DNA from: Psococerastis gibbosa
Taxonomy: Eukaryota; Arthropoda; Insecta; Psocodea; Psocidae
NCBI GenBank assembly: GCA_963971405.1
Contig: OZ020484.1
Coordinates: 10,912,001-10,976,000 of the forward strand
DNA length: 64,000 nt
Reading direction: 5' to 3'
This document shows, piece after piece, positions 10,903 to 24,100 of the stretch. The first letter of the stretch is position 1. Every line of letters begins with the position of its first letter. The translations under genes and the position numbers were made by a program. Under the pieces are notes generated by a model. That model had not been told where the DNA came from and ran no database searches. It saw only the letters and a list, made by a program, of their open reading frames with translations.

Positions 10903-13117
10903 TTAGGATGCAATCCAGGGATTGTTGCAAGTATTGATTATGGTAATAACATCATCATAGAGCTCGACATCTGAAATAAATAAATAAAACGTGCGTTAAA
11001 ATCAATATCCAACCTATATCTGATTAAGTTTCCAGTGCGCGGGTGAGATGAATTCAATCACGGCCAGTCAGAGGCCACAAGAACTGGCACGAGTGAACCT
11101 GTACATATGCTATCCTGTGTATCAATTGCGGATAGTAAATTTAAGGGAATGAATATGGTTATGGAATTGTGATGTAAATTTAGGCTGCAACCTCTCCATA
11201 TCCGAAAGCAATGGATTGTTCGATGGAACAATTACATAGTCTAGAATGTGTAGACTAATTTAAAATTACCCATACATATTTTCGTCATTAAGTCAACGAA
11301 TGTATGAAATTACATAAGGCGGGTATTCCATATACGTACAACGTCAATGAAAATTATGAAATTGAAGGTGGTAGCAGAATTTTTAGTATGTCTTTAATGT
11401 CTGCTACCACCTTCAATTTCATAATTTTCATTGACGTTGTACGTATGTGGAATGGGCACCTAATAAAGGGCATGAATGCCAAGTAAATTGAGCCACTATT
11501 TGTGAACTGAACTATCAATCAGGGGGAAACGACCTAATGCATTTTGTTAACATCAATTATTGAATAAATGTGATATATATTTTTAAATTTTATTTAATTT
11601 AATTTTAATATTTTATGGTTTTTAAGGCATAAAATCCTCCAAAATGGAATGAAGTTATGGAAAAAATAAAAGAAACGTCTCTGGAGAATATTTTTGTGAA
11701 CTTATAAGCCGATTTAAAAAAAAAATCCGAAAAAGCACTATGGCAGAATATCCGTGGACAGACAGATATTTCGTAAAAAACCGTTTTGGGCCCTGGGACT
11801 AAAAATATTAAATCAAGCCGCGATAGATTATACTATATTAGACATCAGATCAGATTTCCTCACCTTACAAATAGTGAAATAACAACAGGACTATATCGGC
11901 TGTAGTATACCTATACTTACCAAATGATTTCATTTGTTCTTCTTTAAGACTGACGATGTGTCGGGCTACGACGTGAGCTCTGCCTTGGGCAGTTCCTCTT
12001 ACATCAATCCAGCCTGATAGAGGACCATCCAACGGTTGATTTAAAATCACAACTACAACTAAATTATCAGTGGATTTCATTTCGACTGTACCCCCATCTG
12101 CATGGACCTGACAATAAATAGAATTGCATTAAATTAGGGTTATTCTATAATTGATAACCTAAGGGGTTATGTACTACACTGGCTGTTCTATTTCTGCGAA
12201 TTGTCTTACACTTAGTATTCGGACATCAATATGAAATAGCCCGCCTACCAGACCCACCTGCACAGAATGGGCCTCATAGGATCTCCCATCGGCATCTGCC
12301 CCCTCTGTAACGAGGTTGAGGGCACGTCCAATCTCCTGTAAAAATGCATGGCTCTGGACACTGACGACGACGAAACATTCAGCAACGGTCGAAACCAGTA
12401 AATATTATTCTATGGCCGAAACTTTACTGGATGACGCGGCGTTCAATGCCAGGAAGTTACGAGCGGTAAGACCGAGCTGTACATGATATTATCCGGAGCT
12501 GCCTCCTCAGATTGCAGACGCACGTCTTCGTCGAAAGATCCATTTTACATAAAATGTTAAAGTAGCCCTATTTCCTATTTAACGTCTTCAACTTCAAGTT
12601 ACAGCCGGCTGGCTGGTTGGCAGCAACATGGGGCATCGATCCACTCCCCTCGATCCTGGCACGCCCTCTTCAGCTCCACGTATATATATATATATATACA
12701 TCTCTTTTCTGGTGCGCCCATGTCTCTTGACATCTTCTATGGTTCCCTCTATGATGCAGCTTACGAAGTTCTCGTGTCGCAGCAAATGTCGAATCCAGTG
12801 ACCTCTTCTTGTGCTTATTGATGCAACCAGAGTTTTGCTTTCACTTATTCTGGTTAGAACCTCCTCAAGTTAACTATTATTTGAATTATATTTTCATTTT
12901 AAGAGTTAACTTCCAATAGAAAGTTCTTGCAAGCTTCTTCAGATAGCAACGGAGCCTGTTACAAATTAACTCATTCAATTTGGTCTAATCAGGCAGCATA
13001 GCAACAAGGAACAGAACCTACCTTAATAATTTGCCCCATAATTGAAACCGGTTTATTAGCGTAATCGGCGAGGAACTTTCCATTAACTTTTGAATGTGCT
13101 TCTTTCAATACATCCAT
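10903..13117 (-). CDS. RPA3: Replication protein A 14 kDa subunit (RPA3)
   Basis: Three minus-strand exons: 13022-13117 (ATG at 13117), 11921-12107 and 10903-10970 (stop TAA). They join in phases 0 and 1 to give 116 residues, close to the roughly 120 usual for RPA3. RPA3 is the small OB-fold subunit of the RPA heterotrimer, which binds single-stranded DNA in replication, repair and recombination. Family-like stretches are FLADYANKPVSIMGQII near the N-terminus, LNQPLDGPLSGWIDVRGTA in the OB barrel (compare the EPL...SG..EV.G pattern of animal RPA3), and DVELYDDVITIIN for the C-terminal helix that packs into the trimer core. All splice sites are GT-AG, and the branch and pyrimidine tract before exon 3 looks normal. 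Intron 2 carries a MITE (11318-11460), and intron 1 carries LINE debris. It converges with the zinc-finger gene and diverges from the first protease. Confidence 0.9.
11318..11460. repeat. MITE family A, copy 1 (TAA target duplication)
   Basis: TAA flanks both sides (11315-11317 and 11461-11463). The termini are GGCGGGTATTCCA and TGGAATGGGCACC. The arms, with ACGTACAACGTCAATGAAAA and AATTATGAAATTGAAGGTGG, pair almost perfectly around a loop of about 30 bp. It lies in RPA3 intron 2. Confidence 0.85.
12600..12815 (-). mobile_element. LINE C-terminal fragment
   Basis: Minus-strand translation gives GHWIRHLLRHENFVSCIIEG then EDVKRHGRTRKEM. This matches the WIGHxLRH...IIEG...KRxRGRxR pattern at the end of many LINE reverse transcriptases. 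A (TA)n run near 12680-12700 interrupts it. No target duplication was found. It lies in RPA3 intron 1. Confidence 0.6.
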
Positions 13118-14636
13118 ACTGTCACCTACACAAATGTAACTTACAATTCTTTCCTTTCTTAAATTTCTTTCAAAGGATTTAATTATAATAAAAGCGCAAT
13201 GTGTGACGTTTGTTTACTATTTAAGGATATTTACAAATGGCGTCTAGCGTTCAAGAGCGGGAAAGGGAAATTGAGAAACCATAATATCCGGGGTAAGTTT
13301 TAAACACTTTTGCGCGGTATTTTTTTTATATGACGTTAATATGTTAAAAATGAAAGAAATACAAAATTATCATGTGATGTAAAGTTATTATGAAAGAATA
13401 CTCTTTGAAATTTGACTGACAAAGGTCTATAGAAGTTAAACGCTGCTTTGTTGTTGAGTGTGATGGCAGTAGATAACAGAAGAAGAATGACAGTGTCAAA
13501 GAAAATTTAAGGGATACCTACTCACCATAAATCATAATAACACATCTCTGATTATTCAAGAATTCATGATAGCCTAAGGCTACCTAATATTACGTAGCCT
13601 ACTTTGGTTTTGTAGCAGGGCAATGAATTCACCAATGCCTATGAAGCGACTATGTACCTACCTATGTTATCCGCTTGAAGGCCACCAAGCTCTTCTCCGA
13701 CTTATGCATAAGTAGCTCCTCTTTACACTTCGTTAGGCTATACAGGATATAATATTATCTTAGGTTGTGTGTAATATACAATTCAATATCGATGGAATAT
13801 TCCGGGTTAATCAAATAAAGCATACACGCACATAAGGTCGGGAATCCCGCGGTTTTAAGTAGGTATTGAGTATTAAGTATGGGACTTCCATCGAAGTCAT
13901 TGGTTCCTCATTTCTTCCTCTTCCTTTCTAAAACAAGACAGGAGTTACCTATGCAGGTTGAAACAATTCGTCAGTTCTCAGATTCTTCACACTTGGCATA
14001 GCGTATGACTTGAATTTTTTTTTATGGGGAGGGGGGCTACCCTGTCCTCCTCAGATCCCAAAATATAGCTATGCGTACTGTAGGTATAATTAATGTATTA
14101 GGGTTTTAAGGCCCATATACACGGACCCCAAATGATACCCATCCATGGTCTTATAGGATCCTATGTCCGAAACAATTCTTATAGGCTAAGATATTCCAGG
14201 TAAAGTTTCCCCAGCACTGAATCACCGATTCTCATCTTCCACGTTGTTTTCCTAAACGCCGTTCTTTAATATTTCAGCGCTAGGCCTAATTTTATTGTAA
14301 AATGGAAATACTAACGCAGTTTCAATTAAAATACCGCAAGCATGACTCATTTTAGTAAAAGTTTCCCTGTACATGAGTCATCGAGACTCCGATACGATTT
14401 CAATTTAATGACCCCATAACCACAGTAATGTTGTACAAGTAAATTAGCATAAAACGAAGATGGTGAGCCTATGAGTATTAGGGAAGTATCTGCTAAAACT
14501 TGGGTATAGAGTTGTTAGTCCGGTATCGAGTAGGTAGGTTGGCAGCCAACCACAATTTAGTGAGCCTGCAGTGAGTCCAGCCAGTAGTGAACCTGTACTC
14601 TTCCAGTGCAGGTCCCATGAGGAAAGACTGTGAAAA
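13118..14636. other. Intergenic DNA between divergent RPA3 and first CLIP protease
   Basis: It must hold both promoters, but I find no convincing TATA or initiator pair. No open frame, tRNA or clear repeat is visible. A TAGGCCTA palindrome lies at 14281. Confidence 0.5.
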
Positions 14637-17600
14637 ATGTTAAGTTGGACAGCTTACTGTGTCGTAATAGCTGGACTATCTTCTGCAAGCAGCTCAGAAT
14701 TAAATTCTACAGGTGGGTCTCCAATGTTTTCCAAACGTTTAATAAACCCAGTATGTTACCCTCCTAGGCTCGTGATCTGTTGTTTAGGCAAACTGGGCGG
14801 AATAAATTAAGCTCAAGTATAGCATATTGCGGCATTAACATGTATTGCGCGCGGTTTTCTGGATACAATACGTCTTTATTTCCCCTATTTTAAAACATAT
14901 ATTTAATGGAGCATGATAATGTTAGAGTACTAACGTAGGCTAGGTACTTTTAAAGTGTTAAATAAAAAAGTTACACTATTTGAGCTCATTTCATGTCTCA
15001 TAAAACTGAATAGTACTGAAAACTATTTCCATTCAGTTCTGAACTTCCTGTTTCTTGTCTTATTTGAATCACTTTCAAGAACGTGGCTTACTCCATTTCT
15101 AACTACTATAGGTAAGCCTATGTACGAATGTGTAATTAGTCTACTTTTACCCGGCAATTAAAAAAATAATTTGAAACATAAATTTAAACGGTCATTGGTG
15201 ATCGGTGATATCAATGTGTTGTAGGCCTATATGCCTCCATTGGCAAGCTATGCACAATAAATATTTATTCTAGGCCTATGATCATAATGGTGTAATGAAA
15301 TCGTCATGGAAACATTTTACAGTATACTAAAATATAAATTCGAAAATAAATAACTGAATTAGGTATTTTATTGTAGGACATAAATTCCCACTAGTATACC
15401 GTATACCGTATACCTACCGTACTTAAAAGTGTACGTCCCGTAAGAAATATGTACCCCGTTGTTTTTAGACTCCTTGCCGTACGTTTTATTTAGTTAACAC
15501 AGTTTAAGATATTAAAGATTGGGCTCATTTAAGTTGCCGAAGACTACTTCATATGAATATTCATCATATAATTAAGAGGGTATTTTTAATTTTTGGTATC
15601 CGTAGCTTTTTCATAAAAATGATTGAGGGCTAAACGTAAAGTAAGTAGGCCTAGATGGCCTACCATGAAAAAACTAAAATACCAAAAATTAATAATTCCC
15701 TATTATATGATGCATAAAGAAGTCTTCAATATTTTAATAACTTGCTTAGTTAAATAAATAAAAAATAAGAAGTTGGGCCTATATTATAACTTCGGGCTGC
15801 CAATTTCCTACGGGATGTACACTTTTTAAAGCTTCGGAAATGATGTAAATTAATTGTTGCTTTCCTATTTATGCGTAGTATTATAGCCTAAGGCAAGCCT
15901 TGTGATGGTCGAAAAGATCGATTTCAGTGGATTTACCCGTTTCGAGGTTCCAGGAACCAAAAAAGTGTTTTTTTTTTACGAAATGTCTGTCGGTATGGCA
16001 AACTACTCGGTGGAATGAATGAAATTTGGCATGTAAAATTTAGGTTCACAAAAATCATTCCTCGGGACCATTTTTTTATTTTGGGCTAACTTAATTTTGG
16101 GGGTTTACCATCCAAAAACCTCAAAAACATGGCTAAAAACATTATTTCTCAAAACCGATTCCAACGATTTCTTTTAAATTCACATAGGCTACTGCTTATA
16201 TTGCAGCCGTTATTGATGAAAAAAATCCAATAGGTCGCTTGCCCTTTGATAATTCGGTTCTGGGGGCAAAACATTAAAAAAGCTCAATTTGAATGAAAAA
16301 TGACTAAAAAAATAATTTTTCTCCGAAACTTTTCTATCGATCCTTCCTTACTTCAGGTACCTATGTTCTAGAAGTTTAATAGAGTAACAAAACCGAACAG
16401 GTTGGTTTTCCCAAACAAAGATTGGTTTTGAACATAAAAATTATTTTTTGAAGAAGTTATGGATAATTCAGGCTCCAGCAGTACGCTATAGTGTAGCATA
16501 CCCTGCCACTATTGCTGTGTTGAATCGTATTATATTGGTCTGCCCATTCTTGACTATATGCAATCGTCCCATCGATTAATTCAGTACATTGGGATAGGGA
16601 AACTCGATTTGTTTCCACGAAAGGATATTTATCAATTTTTTCAACCGATTCAATATGTCACATAATAACCTAGGCCTTAGTATAAAATAGGGCGCCCGGG
16701 CGGCCTGAAACATTCTGGATTATAAGTGTTCAGTAGGTTAAACTTTGCCTCTTGTTATATATATACTTGTACATTGATACTTTTGTGATCAGGCCAACAG
16801 GTGTAATTAGACTTCAACTTGCAAGAAAGGCACGCCATTGTAATTATATATTAACGAAATTATTTCCTCATGGGTTATCCTAATTGGGGTTCTACGAATC
16901 CTACACCATCCATTCAGGCCTGGAAATTCATAACTGACAGCTGGTAGACAGAGAGCTCAAAACGTTTTAACTTCTGCCTAATTGCAGGCTTTGTTCCATA
17001 ATAATAAATAAGATATCGACCTTTGCCCTCTACATATATACGATAGGCGTAAGCATCAGGTGTCATTCAGGTTATAGGTACTCATATGAGTCATATCCAG
17101 TGTACGACCTGGTTGAAGGGTACATTATACAGCCTGGATGAGTAATTGCCCGGATTTTCCAGCAATATTATACATGACACCACATGTAGCTCTGATGTAG
17201 CCTACGCATAGCGAGTGCGATAGCGTGGTAGGTTACTGTTTGGAAACCATGCAGGGACGTATCCAGCCGGAAGGGGCAACAATCAAATATAAAAATATAC
17301 ATTTTAAATGCTTGAAATCCACAAGGTACAATGCTACCTGTAATTTCAACATTTTCCCCGCTGTCCATCCCCACGAGATTTCTACTTTGTAATTCATCAT
17401 AATCCACCTAGAAACCCCTTGTTTGCTCCTCTGGAGGAGGTTTCATTTAGAGCAGACAAAAATTTAAATATTGGGTTTCGCTGCCACAACTATAGGCCAG
17501 CTAGCTTACTGGTACCTACCCCATTTAAGAAAATGGCTTATCATCGGCCACTCGAATGAGCGGAATGAGCCCCTTGCAACCTTCGGTGGCCGTAAATTAT

Positions 17601-18124
17601 GTACATACTACTATAGTTTAATTAAAATTTTTAGTCTATAATTTGCCTATATTTATTGTATACAAGCCTACCCGTAGGCTAATACTATATATGTACATCA
17701 GGGTATAAAAACTGTAGGCTACGAGGTTTTTTTTTAGAAAAGTCTGATGTTCGAGACGAGGAAATTGGAAATAGATTCCTCGTTTGGCAGGAAGTTCCAG
17801 CACAGTATGTCAGATCAAGATGCTTCACAAAAGGCCGGTCGGGGGTATGTGTTCCACTGGGGCAGTGTCCAATTTTGGAGCAGCAGGTCAGGAACTTGCT
17901 CCCTGCTCTGTTAGTGGACTTTTTGGCGGTTTTTACAGACGCCTGCGGCATTGAAGGTGGTTACTGCTGCCCAGGTGAGTGCCATGGAAACATTGAGATA
18001 TTATTATACTTTTTATATTATAAATTTAGGCGCCACAGTCCGATATAATATAAAATATTATATAAATATTGATTGTAGAGTTATATAAAATATCGCATCC
18101 TTTGCTGGAAGAAACGTTCCTCTA

Positions 18125-18159
<35 letters not shown>

Positions 18160-21100
18160 AAAAGGTTAATCGCATGGCCTATAAACAATTTAAATGAATG
18201 TATCCAATTGACCTCTTCAGTCGCCTCTGTAGGTTAGAACCCGTGTTGAGTAACGACACGTCTCCGATCGCAAGGTAACGACTCGCACCTGGCCATCGAA
18301 GTCGATATAGGTACACTACGTCACCAACACTTATCGGACTATCGGCCACAAATATTACATTTGATTATTAGAAAAAGATGTAGGCTCAAAGGAATTGAAA
18401 AAAATAGCGACTTCGGTGGCAATGTGGCAGCATGTTTGTGTTTGTGCGATTATCTACACACCTTGTGGTCGGAAACGTGTCGCAACTCGACACAAGTATC
18501 TATTAGGTGGCTTAGTGAGGAAATTGAAGAGGTTAATGGGATACATTCATTAAATTGTTTGTGCACGATTTAACTTTTTTTTTAAAAAGAGAAAGAGAGA
18601 AAAGGTCCTATAGTGACGATGCAAATAAAAATTAGAGAAACGTGATAAATAAATAAGGACTTTTTTTGTTCTATTACCCGTACCCAGGGTGTTGTTTGGG
18701 GGTGGAGGGGGGGGGGGGGTGTCAAAAAAGTTAAGTAATTTAAAATTAAAATGTTTACGTATTTTATTATTGAAAGTCGATTCTATCCAGTGTAAAACCA
18801 TTTTATTTTGGAGGGGGTCTGGACCCTTTGGGGAGCCTGATAATTCTTTTCTTGTCTGACAGATAATCTTAGCTTATAAATAGATGCGAAAAATGTGTTA
18901 TAATTTGCAGCCATACGTATATTTAAACTTATACTACAATAGTATAACTATACATGCAATTTCTGATCACAGATATCGCACAGCCACCAATGGTGATGGA
19001 AATGACAACCGAGAGGCCATGGGCATGGGTTGATGGCAAAAAAAAACTCATTGATGGACGGTCAACGACAGTAGATCCGCAAAACATTCGAGCAACGACA
19101 AAATCTTGGTACCAAAAGACAACGTTAAAAACAACCCAGTCGTGGCACAATCGAAAGACTACAAAGAAACCTGCCCGTTAGTTTCCGAAATTATTGTTTA
19201 ATTATTTTTAAGATAAGATCACAGTAGCGCAAAGTTTTACCAAAATGACCTGAATTAGAAAGAAAGAAAATTGTATTTATTTTCCATCTGGGCGAATTAG
19301 GAATATGCTTATATTTAAATAATTTAGATCTGGCTATCTTAGTTGTTGTTTAAACCTGGTCCTACTCTCTGAAGGTAAACCTTTCTTTGTATTTATAGCA
19401 GTATTAAAAAAAGTACGATGCAGTATACAGTATATACGACTCGTATCTGTACTTGGTTAAGTCATGCTTTCGCCTGTTTCATTGTCTCAGCTCGTCCACT
19501 ATCGCTTGTAGCCGGTGTAGATTGACGTCAAGAACGTATGTACATACGTTTGCCAATGACCAAAAATGTATACGGAAACAATGCAAATATTGTCCGAAAT
19601 CCAGGGGGCATGGGACAAGGGACCTATGGGCCAGGGTCCATAAAAAGTCCCACAAAATAAAGAAAAAAAAACGATACTGTATAAGATATTGGTTAAAGGT
19701 GTTAAGCCGGGTTTACACGCTGTTACAATTTGTCGTAGCGTGTAAACCCGGCTTTAAGGTAAACCTTAGAGCCGGGTTTACACGCTGCGATAAATCGTAA
19801 CGATGTGAATAACAATTTATCGTAGTTTTTATTGTTCAAATTTATCGAAAGAGTGAATACTGTTTACATGCCACGATACCCAATGACTGGTGGATTTATT
19901 TAAGAATCGGTTGTCAACGTCAAAAAATTGTCAACGAAACAACGAACTGTACACAACTTCCGTGAACGGCCAATGCAAACTAAATCAAATTGTAGCGATA
20001 AATGGTTGCTACATGTTTACACGCGTACCAACTTAACCAACTGGTTCCAACTTGTCGTTACGATTTGCAGAAATTGATGCTCGCCGGCATCAATCATCCA
20101 ATCCAATTCCAATTCCGACTAATCGCTACATTGACCTGTTCACACGCAACGATAAATCGTAACAATTCGATCGTTGCGACAAATTTATCGTATGTGTTGT
20201 TGTTTCTAACGCCTGCTTTCAGCATTTCTGCTTTTAAGCAACCCTGTCAGCCTGGCGGGGGGAGTGAGCCTGTTTGTTAACTTGAGGCACCCTAAGGGCA
20301 GCCTCTTTCACCTCGGGGAAAGGGGAGTTGACTAACAGGGTGGACCTCCTGATTATAGTGGATTCCGAACCACTTGGGAAACATGGTAAAGTCGCACGAT
20401 TAAATCGGAGGTGACCAGGACTCGACTTATACTGCCTAAGCGAGTTATGATGTTCCACCAGGTTCCCCTGCCAACGCTGTGCACACTACCAAGTTGCCGC
20501 AGTTTGAAACATGCTCTGCTCTAATGGAATCAACATGGTAAGGCCGTCGGCAATTTATCGTATGTTGTATACCCGGCTCAATTACTATACTTTGCTTTTT
20601 CGCGTCCAGATGATGATTATAAAATTGTAAGCTAGATATAAAAGATAAAAAAAGAAATCCATACTGAAGGTTTCTGCTGGAGGTAGAATTCAAGAGACGT
20701 TTCTTTTTCATTCCCAATTTCATGGATATGGACTGATAAAATATACTATAGTAGTGATTTTTAGGACCAAAGCCGCCTGCAGAAATGAAGTTCATGCATG
20801 AGAATCGAAAACTTCTGCCTGAAAAAATATGCGGAATGGATTTGACGTCTAAAATAATAGGAGGAGACGAAGCAGCGTTGGGCGAATATCCTTGGTTAGC
20901 ACTACTTCGGCTGCGCTTACGTAAGTTTCACATTTCTACAGCCCAATCATGGTGATATGGGATTATTATAATACCGGGGTTTATTCAATGGTTTTAAACA
21001 AATATGAGTGTAAAATGCGCGAAAATTCAAATTGATAAATTCATATTTTTTGTGAGTTTTTAATTTTTTTCTCCCTTAAATGTAGACACATTAATTAAAA

Positions 21101-24100
21101 TTCTTATTATATTTCAAAATTCTACCTGTAAATTTTAATGCTTATTTGTATTTCCTTCAATTATTAAATAATTCATCCATTTTCTTGTATTCTAATAATT
21201 TATTATTTTTGAGTCCCGCGCCTTTAAAAAAAAAATATTAATTTGAATTTCCCGCGTATATTTCAACACCATCACGTGACACTTACTACTGCGATATTAA
21301 AAAATAAACCCCTATGTATTATAGTAACCCAAATCCTGGCCCCATTGCCCTAACTTGCATGCACTCTACTTAATTTCAATCAATAATCAACAAAGAAAAC
21401 CGGAAAGATTCAGAAGTGGATTCAGGGAGATGACCGTTGGAGCTTTCCACACCTATAGCCTAGGATACAGCATATATAGATAGGCTATAGCGAAAATGCA
21501 ACCAATAATAACAAAGAGGAAATTGCGGTTTTTATCGTCTACTATGAATGACCGTAGGGCTGAAAATAAGCATTGCTGAAACTAAATCGACTTCGATGGC
21601 CAGGTGGGAGCATGCTTGCACTTGTGCGAGTCTCTAAATGCCATGTGATCGAAGACATGTCGTAACTCAACACAGGTACTAACCTACAGAGGCGACTGAA
21701 TGGGATAAATTAATTAAATTGTTTGCATGCAATTAATCTTAAAAAAACGTTTTAGTAATGGCAGCTTTAGAAAGTAGGCGAAGAACCTGACTGTAGAAGT
21801 GACCACATTCGAAAACGTCAAGAGCTAGTGGTAGTGTTATTAATACTAACTTAATTATTTTACTGAAATAGTTTTAGACTCGCCGATATGAAGAACAAAC
21901 ACTATATCTACAGCTGATGGCCTGTATGATATGATTTAGTCCGTATAAAGAATGACTCTCGGTGATTATGTCCAAGTCATATTAATTTAATTCATACTGA
22001 TTAGCTAGTCCTAAAATGCTCTTCTGTATTTTAGGAGGTGGAAATACAGCGTTCATTTGTGGTGGATCACTCATTTCCAGCAGATATGTAGTATCAGCTG
22101 CTCATTGCTTCGTCAATAATGATCTCCCCAAGAATTCAGTCGTGTAAGTACGGCAAGCCTTACAATACAAGATAAAATATAGGTTAAAATACATAAATTA
22201 CAATACACCTGTAATCTTTATAGATAAAAATCTATTATATTGCGGTAGGTAACAATAGTACAATAAGTTATTTACTAGTCTAAGTGGAACTGTAATATGG
22301 TAATGTAGATACAAAATACGATACAGTAAAATCACGATAGTTGCAAGCTTGCAGCCTATTGCATTGATCGTATAACATATGCATAGTGCGTTAAGGTAAC
22401 AAATCTCCTGTATTACATCATTATTATAAGAAAATTTATATGTGTAATATAAGCCTATGGAAGGACCATTCAAATATAAACCGGACATTTTGTGATTATC
22501 TATAACAGGCGCCTAGTGGATATTTGTGCAAGTCTACTTAGGTAGTTCTAATCTCTACTAGTACCAATTAGTCTGCTACAATCTCGATTTCTGTTTGTTC
22601 CGCAACGTGTTTTTATTAAATTTTGCGCTCAGTTGGCCCCATAGAATTTCCATGGACGAGACGCGAGAGCACCCTCCTTATAGTCCAGACCTATCCACCA
22701 TGTTGGGTCCAAAATCGCTTGGGAAGCAGTAGAATCATTCGTGCGCACATGGATCAGGCACTTTCATTCCATGATATCTAAATTTAAAAATAAAACCAAT
22801 CCGTTGGGAAAAATGTGTTTTAACGTCAAAAGATAATGTACAAAAACAGTGGTCTGTTTCTTTATTTCCGTCTTTATCGTGTACAAGAAAAAAAAAATCT
22901 GATTCATATCTCAATGAACCTTGTATAGGTACATATCCTACTTAGCAAGGCCGTAGCCAGAAATATTTTTCGGGAAAGGTCCATCTGACGTCACCGGAGG
23001 TAACCTCAATAGATTTAAAACTCAATTCTATTTAGTGTGCAATGAAAATATTTCGGAAAGGGTCCGGACCCCTTGGTCCCCCACCTCTGGCTACGGCCTT
23101 GCTACTTAGGCGCCCATTCCATCGCCCGGCTAGGGCTATTTACAAAAACGGTGACGTGGTAGCAGACATTCAAGACTTAGGTGAAGTTTCCACCGACCTC
23201 GCATTGCAGAATGCAAATGACATTGACGGAAATTAGAATTTTTTTTAGAGAAATCTATTAAAATTTTTGTACTTAACATATCCCATGACGCCATTTTTTA
23301 ATTTGAGTTTGTTTGTTTGTGATTTTACTGTATGATCATTGATCAATTTTAACTATGGCATAGAGAAAAATAAACATTTCCGTCAATTCTGCAATGCGAG
23401 GTCGGTGGAAACCCCCGCCTAAGTCTTGAATGTCTGCTACCACGTCACCGTTTTTGTAAATAGCCCTAGCCGGTCGGTGGAATGGGCACCTTAGGTAGGG
23501 TATTGGGAGCTAATTTTGGAGTTGGAAAATTATAAGTTCCAGAAAATAGGCATTATCTTGCCGTCTTTTGTTAATATCGGAAGCAGTATGTACCTGTACT
23601 TGCTGGCTCCTTAATAGTAGTAGTATGTTTGGACACAGTCCCAGGCCACGGTGTGGGCCCATAGGACAGTGGACCTCCTGATTATTGTGGATTCCGAACC
23701 ACTTGGGAAACACAGTGAAGTCACACGATTAGTTCGGAGGTGACCAGGACAAGTCCTACCATGTTTCCCTACCGGCACTGTGCACACGACCAAGTTATCT
23801 TTGAACCTGCTCTGGTCCGCTGGATTTAACGTGGTAAGGCGGCCGGCTCCGGAAGCAGTATAGATATATAATATATAATAGGTGTATTCAGAGGGAGGGA
23901 CGCAACATTGTTAAGCACAGTATATTTTGTCTGATTAACTTACAAATAAAAACGCGACCAGATAATCGGTGTGAAAGAAGTTGCTGATGTCTTATTGTAA
24001 GTTATCACCGTATCAGTCTAAAAATATGGTATTATATACCGGTGTATAGTTATCTCAGAATGATGGGATTAAATAAATAAATCTTGACTTTTTGTTGTTC

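Noticed and set aside
16571-17737. Extra coding exon of protease 1 between signal peptide and CLIP exons
   Set aside because: Exon 1 (phase 1) joins directly to the CLIP exon at 17738 in frame; no frame with splice sites is seen between them.
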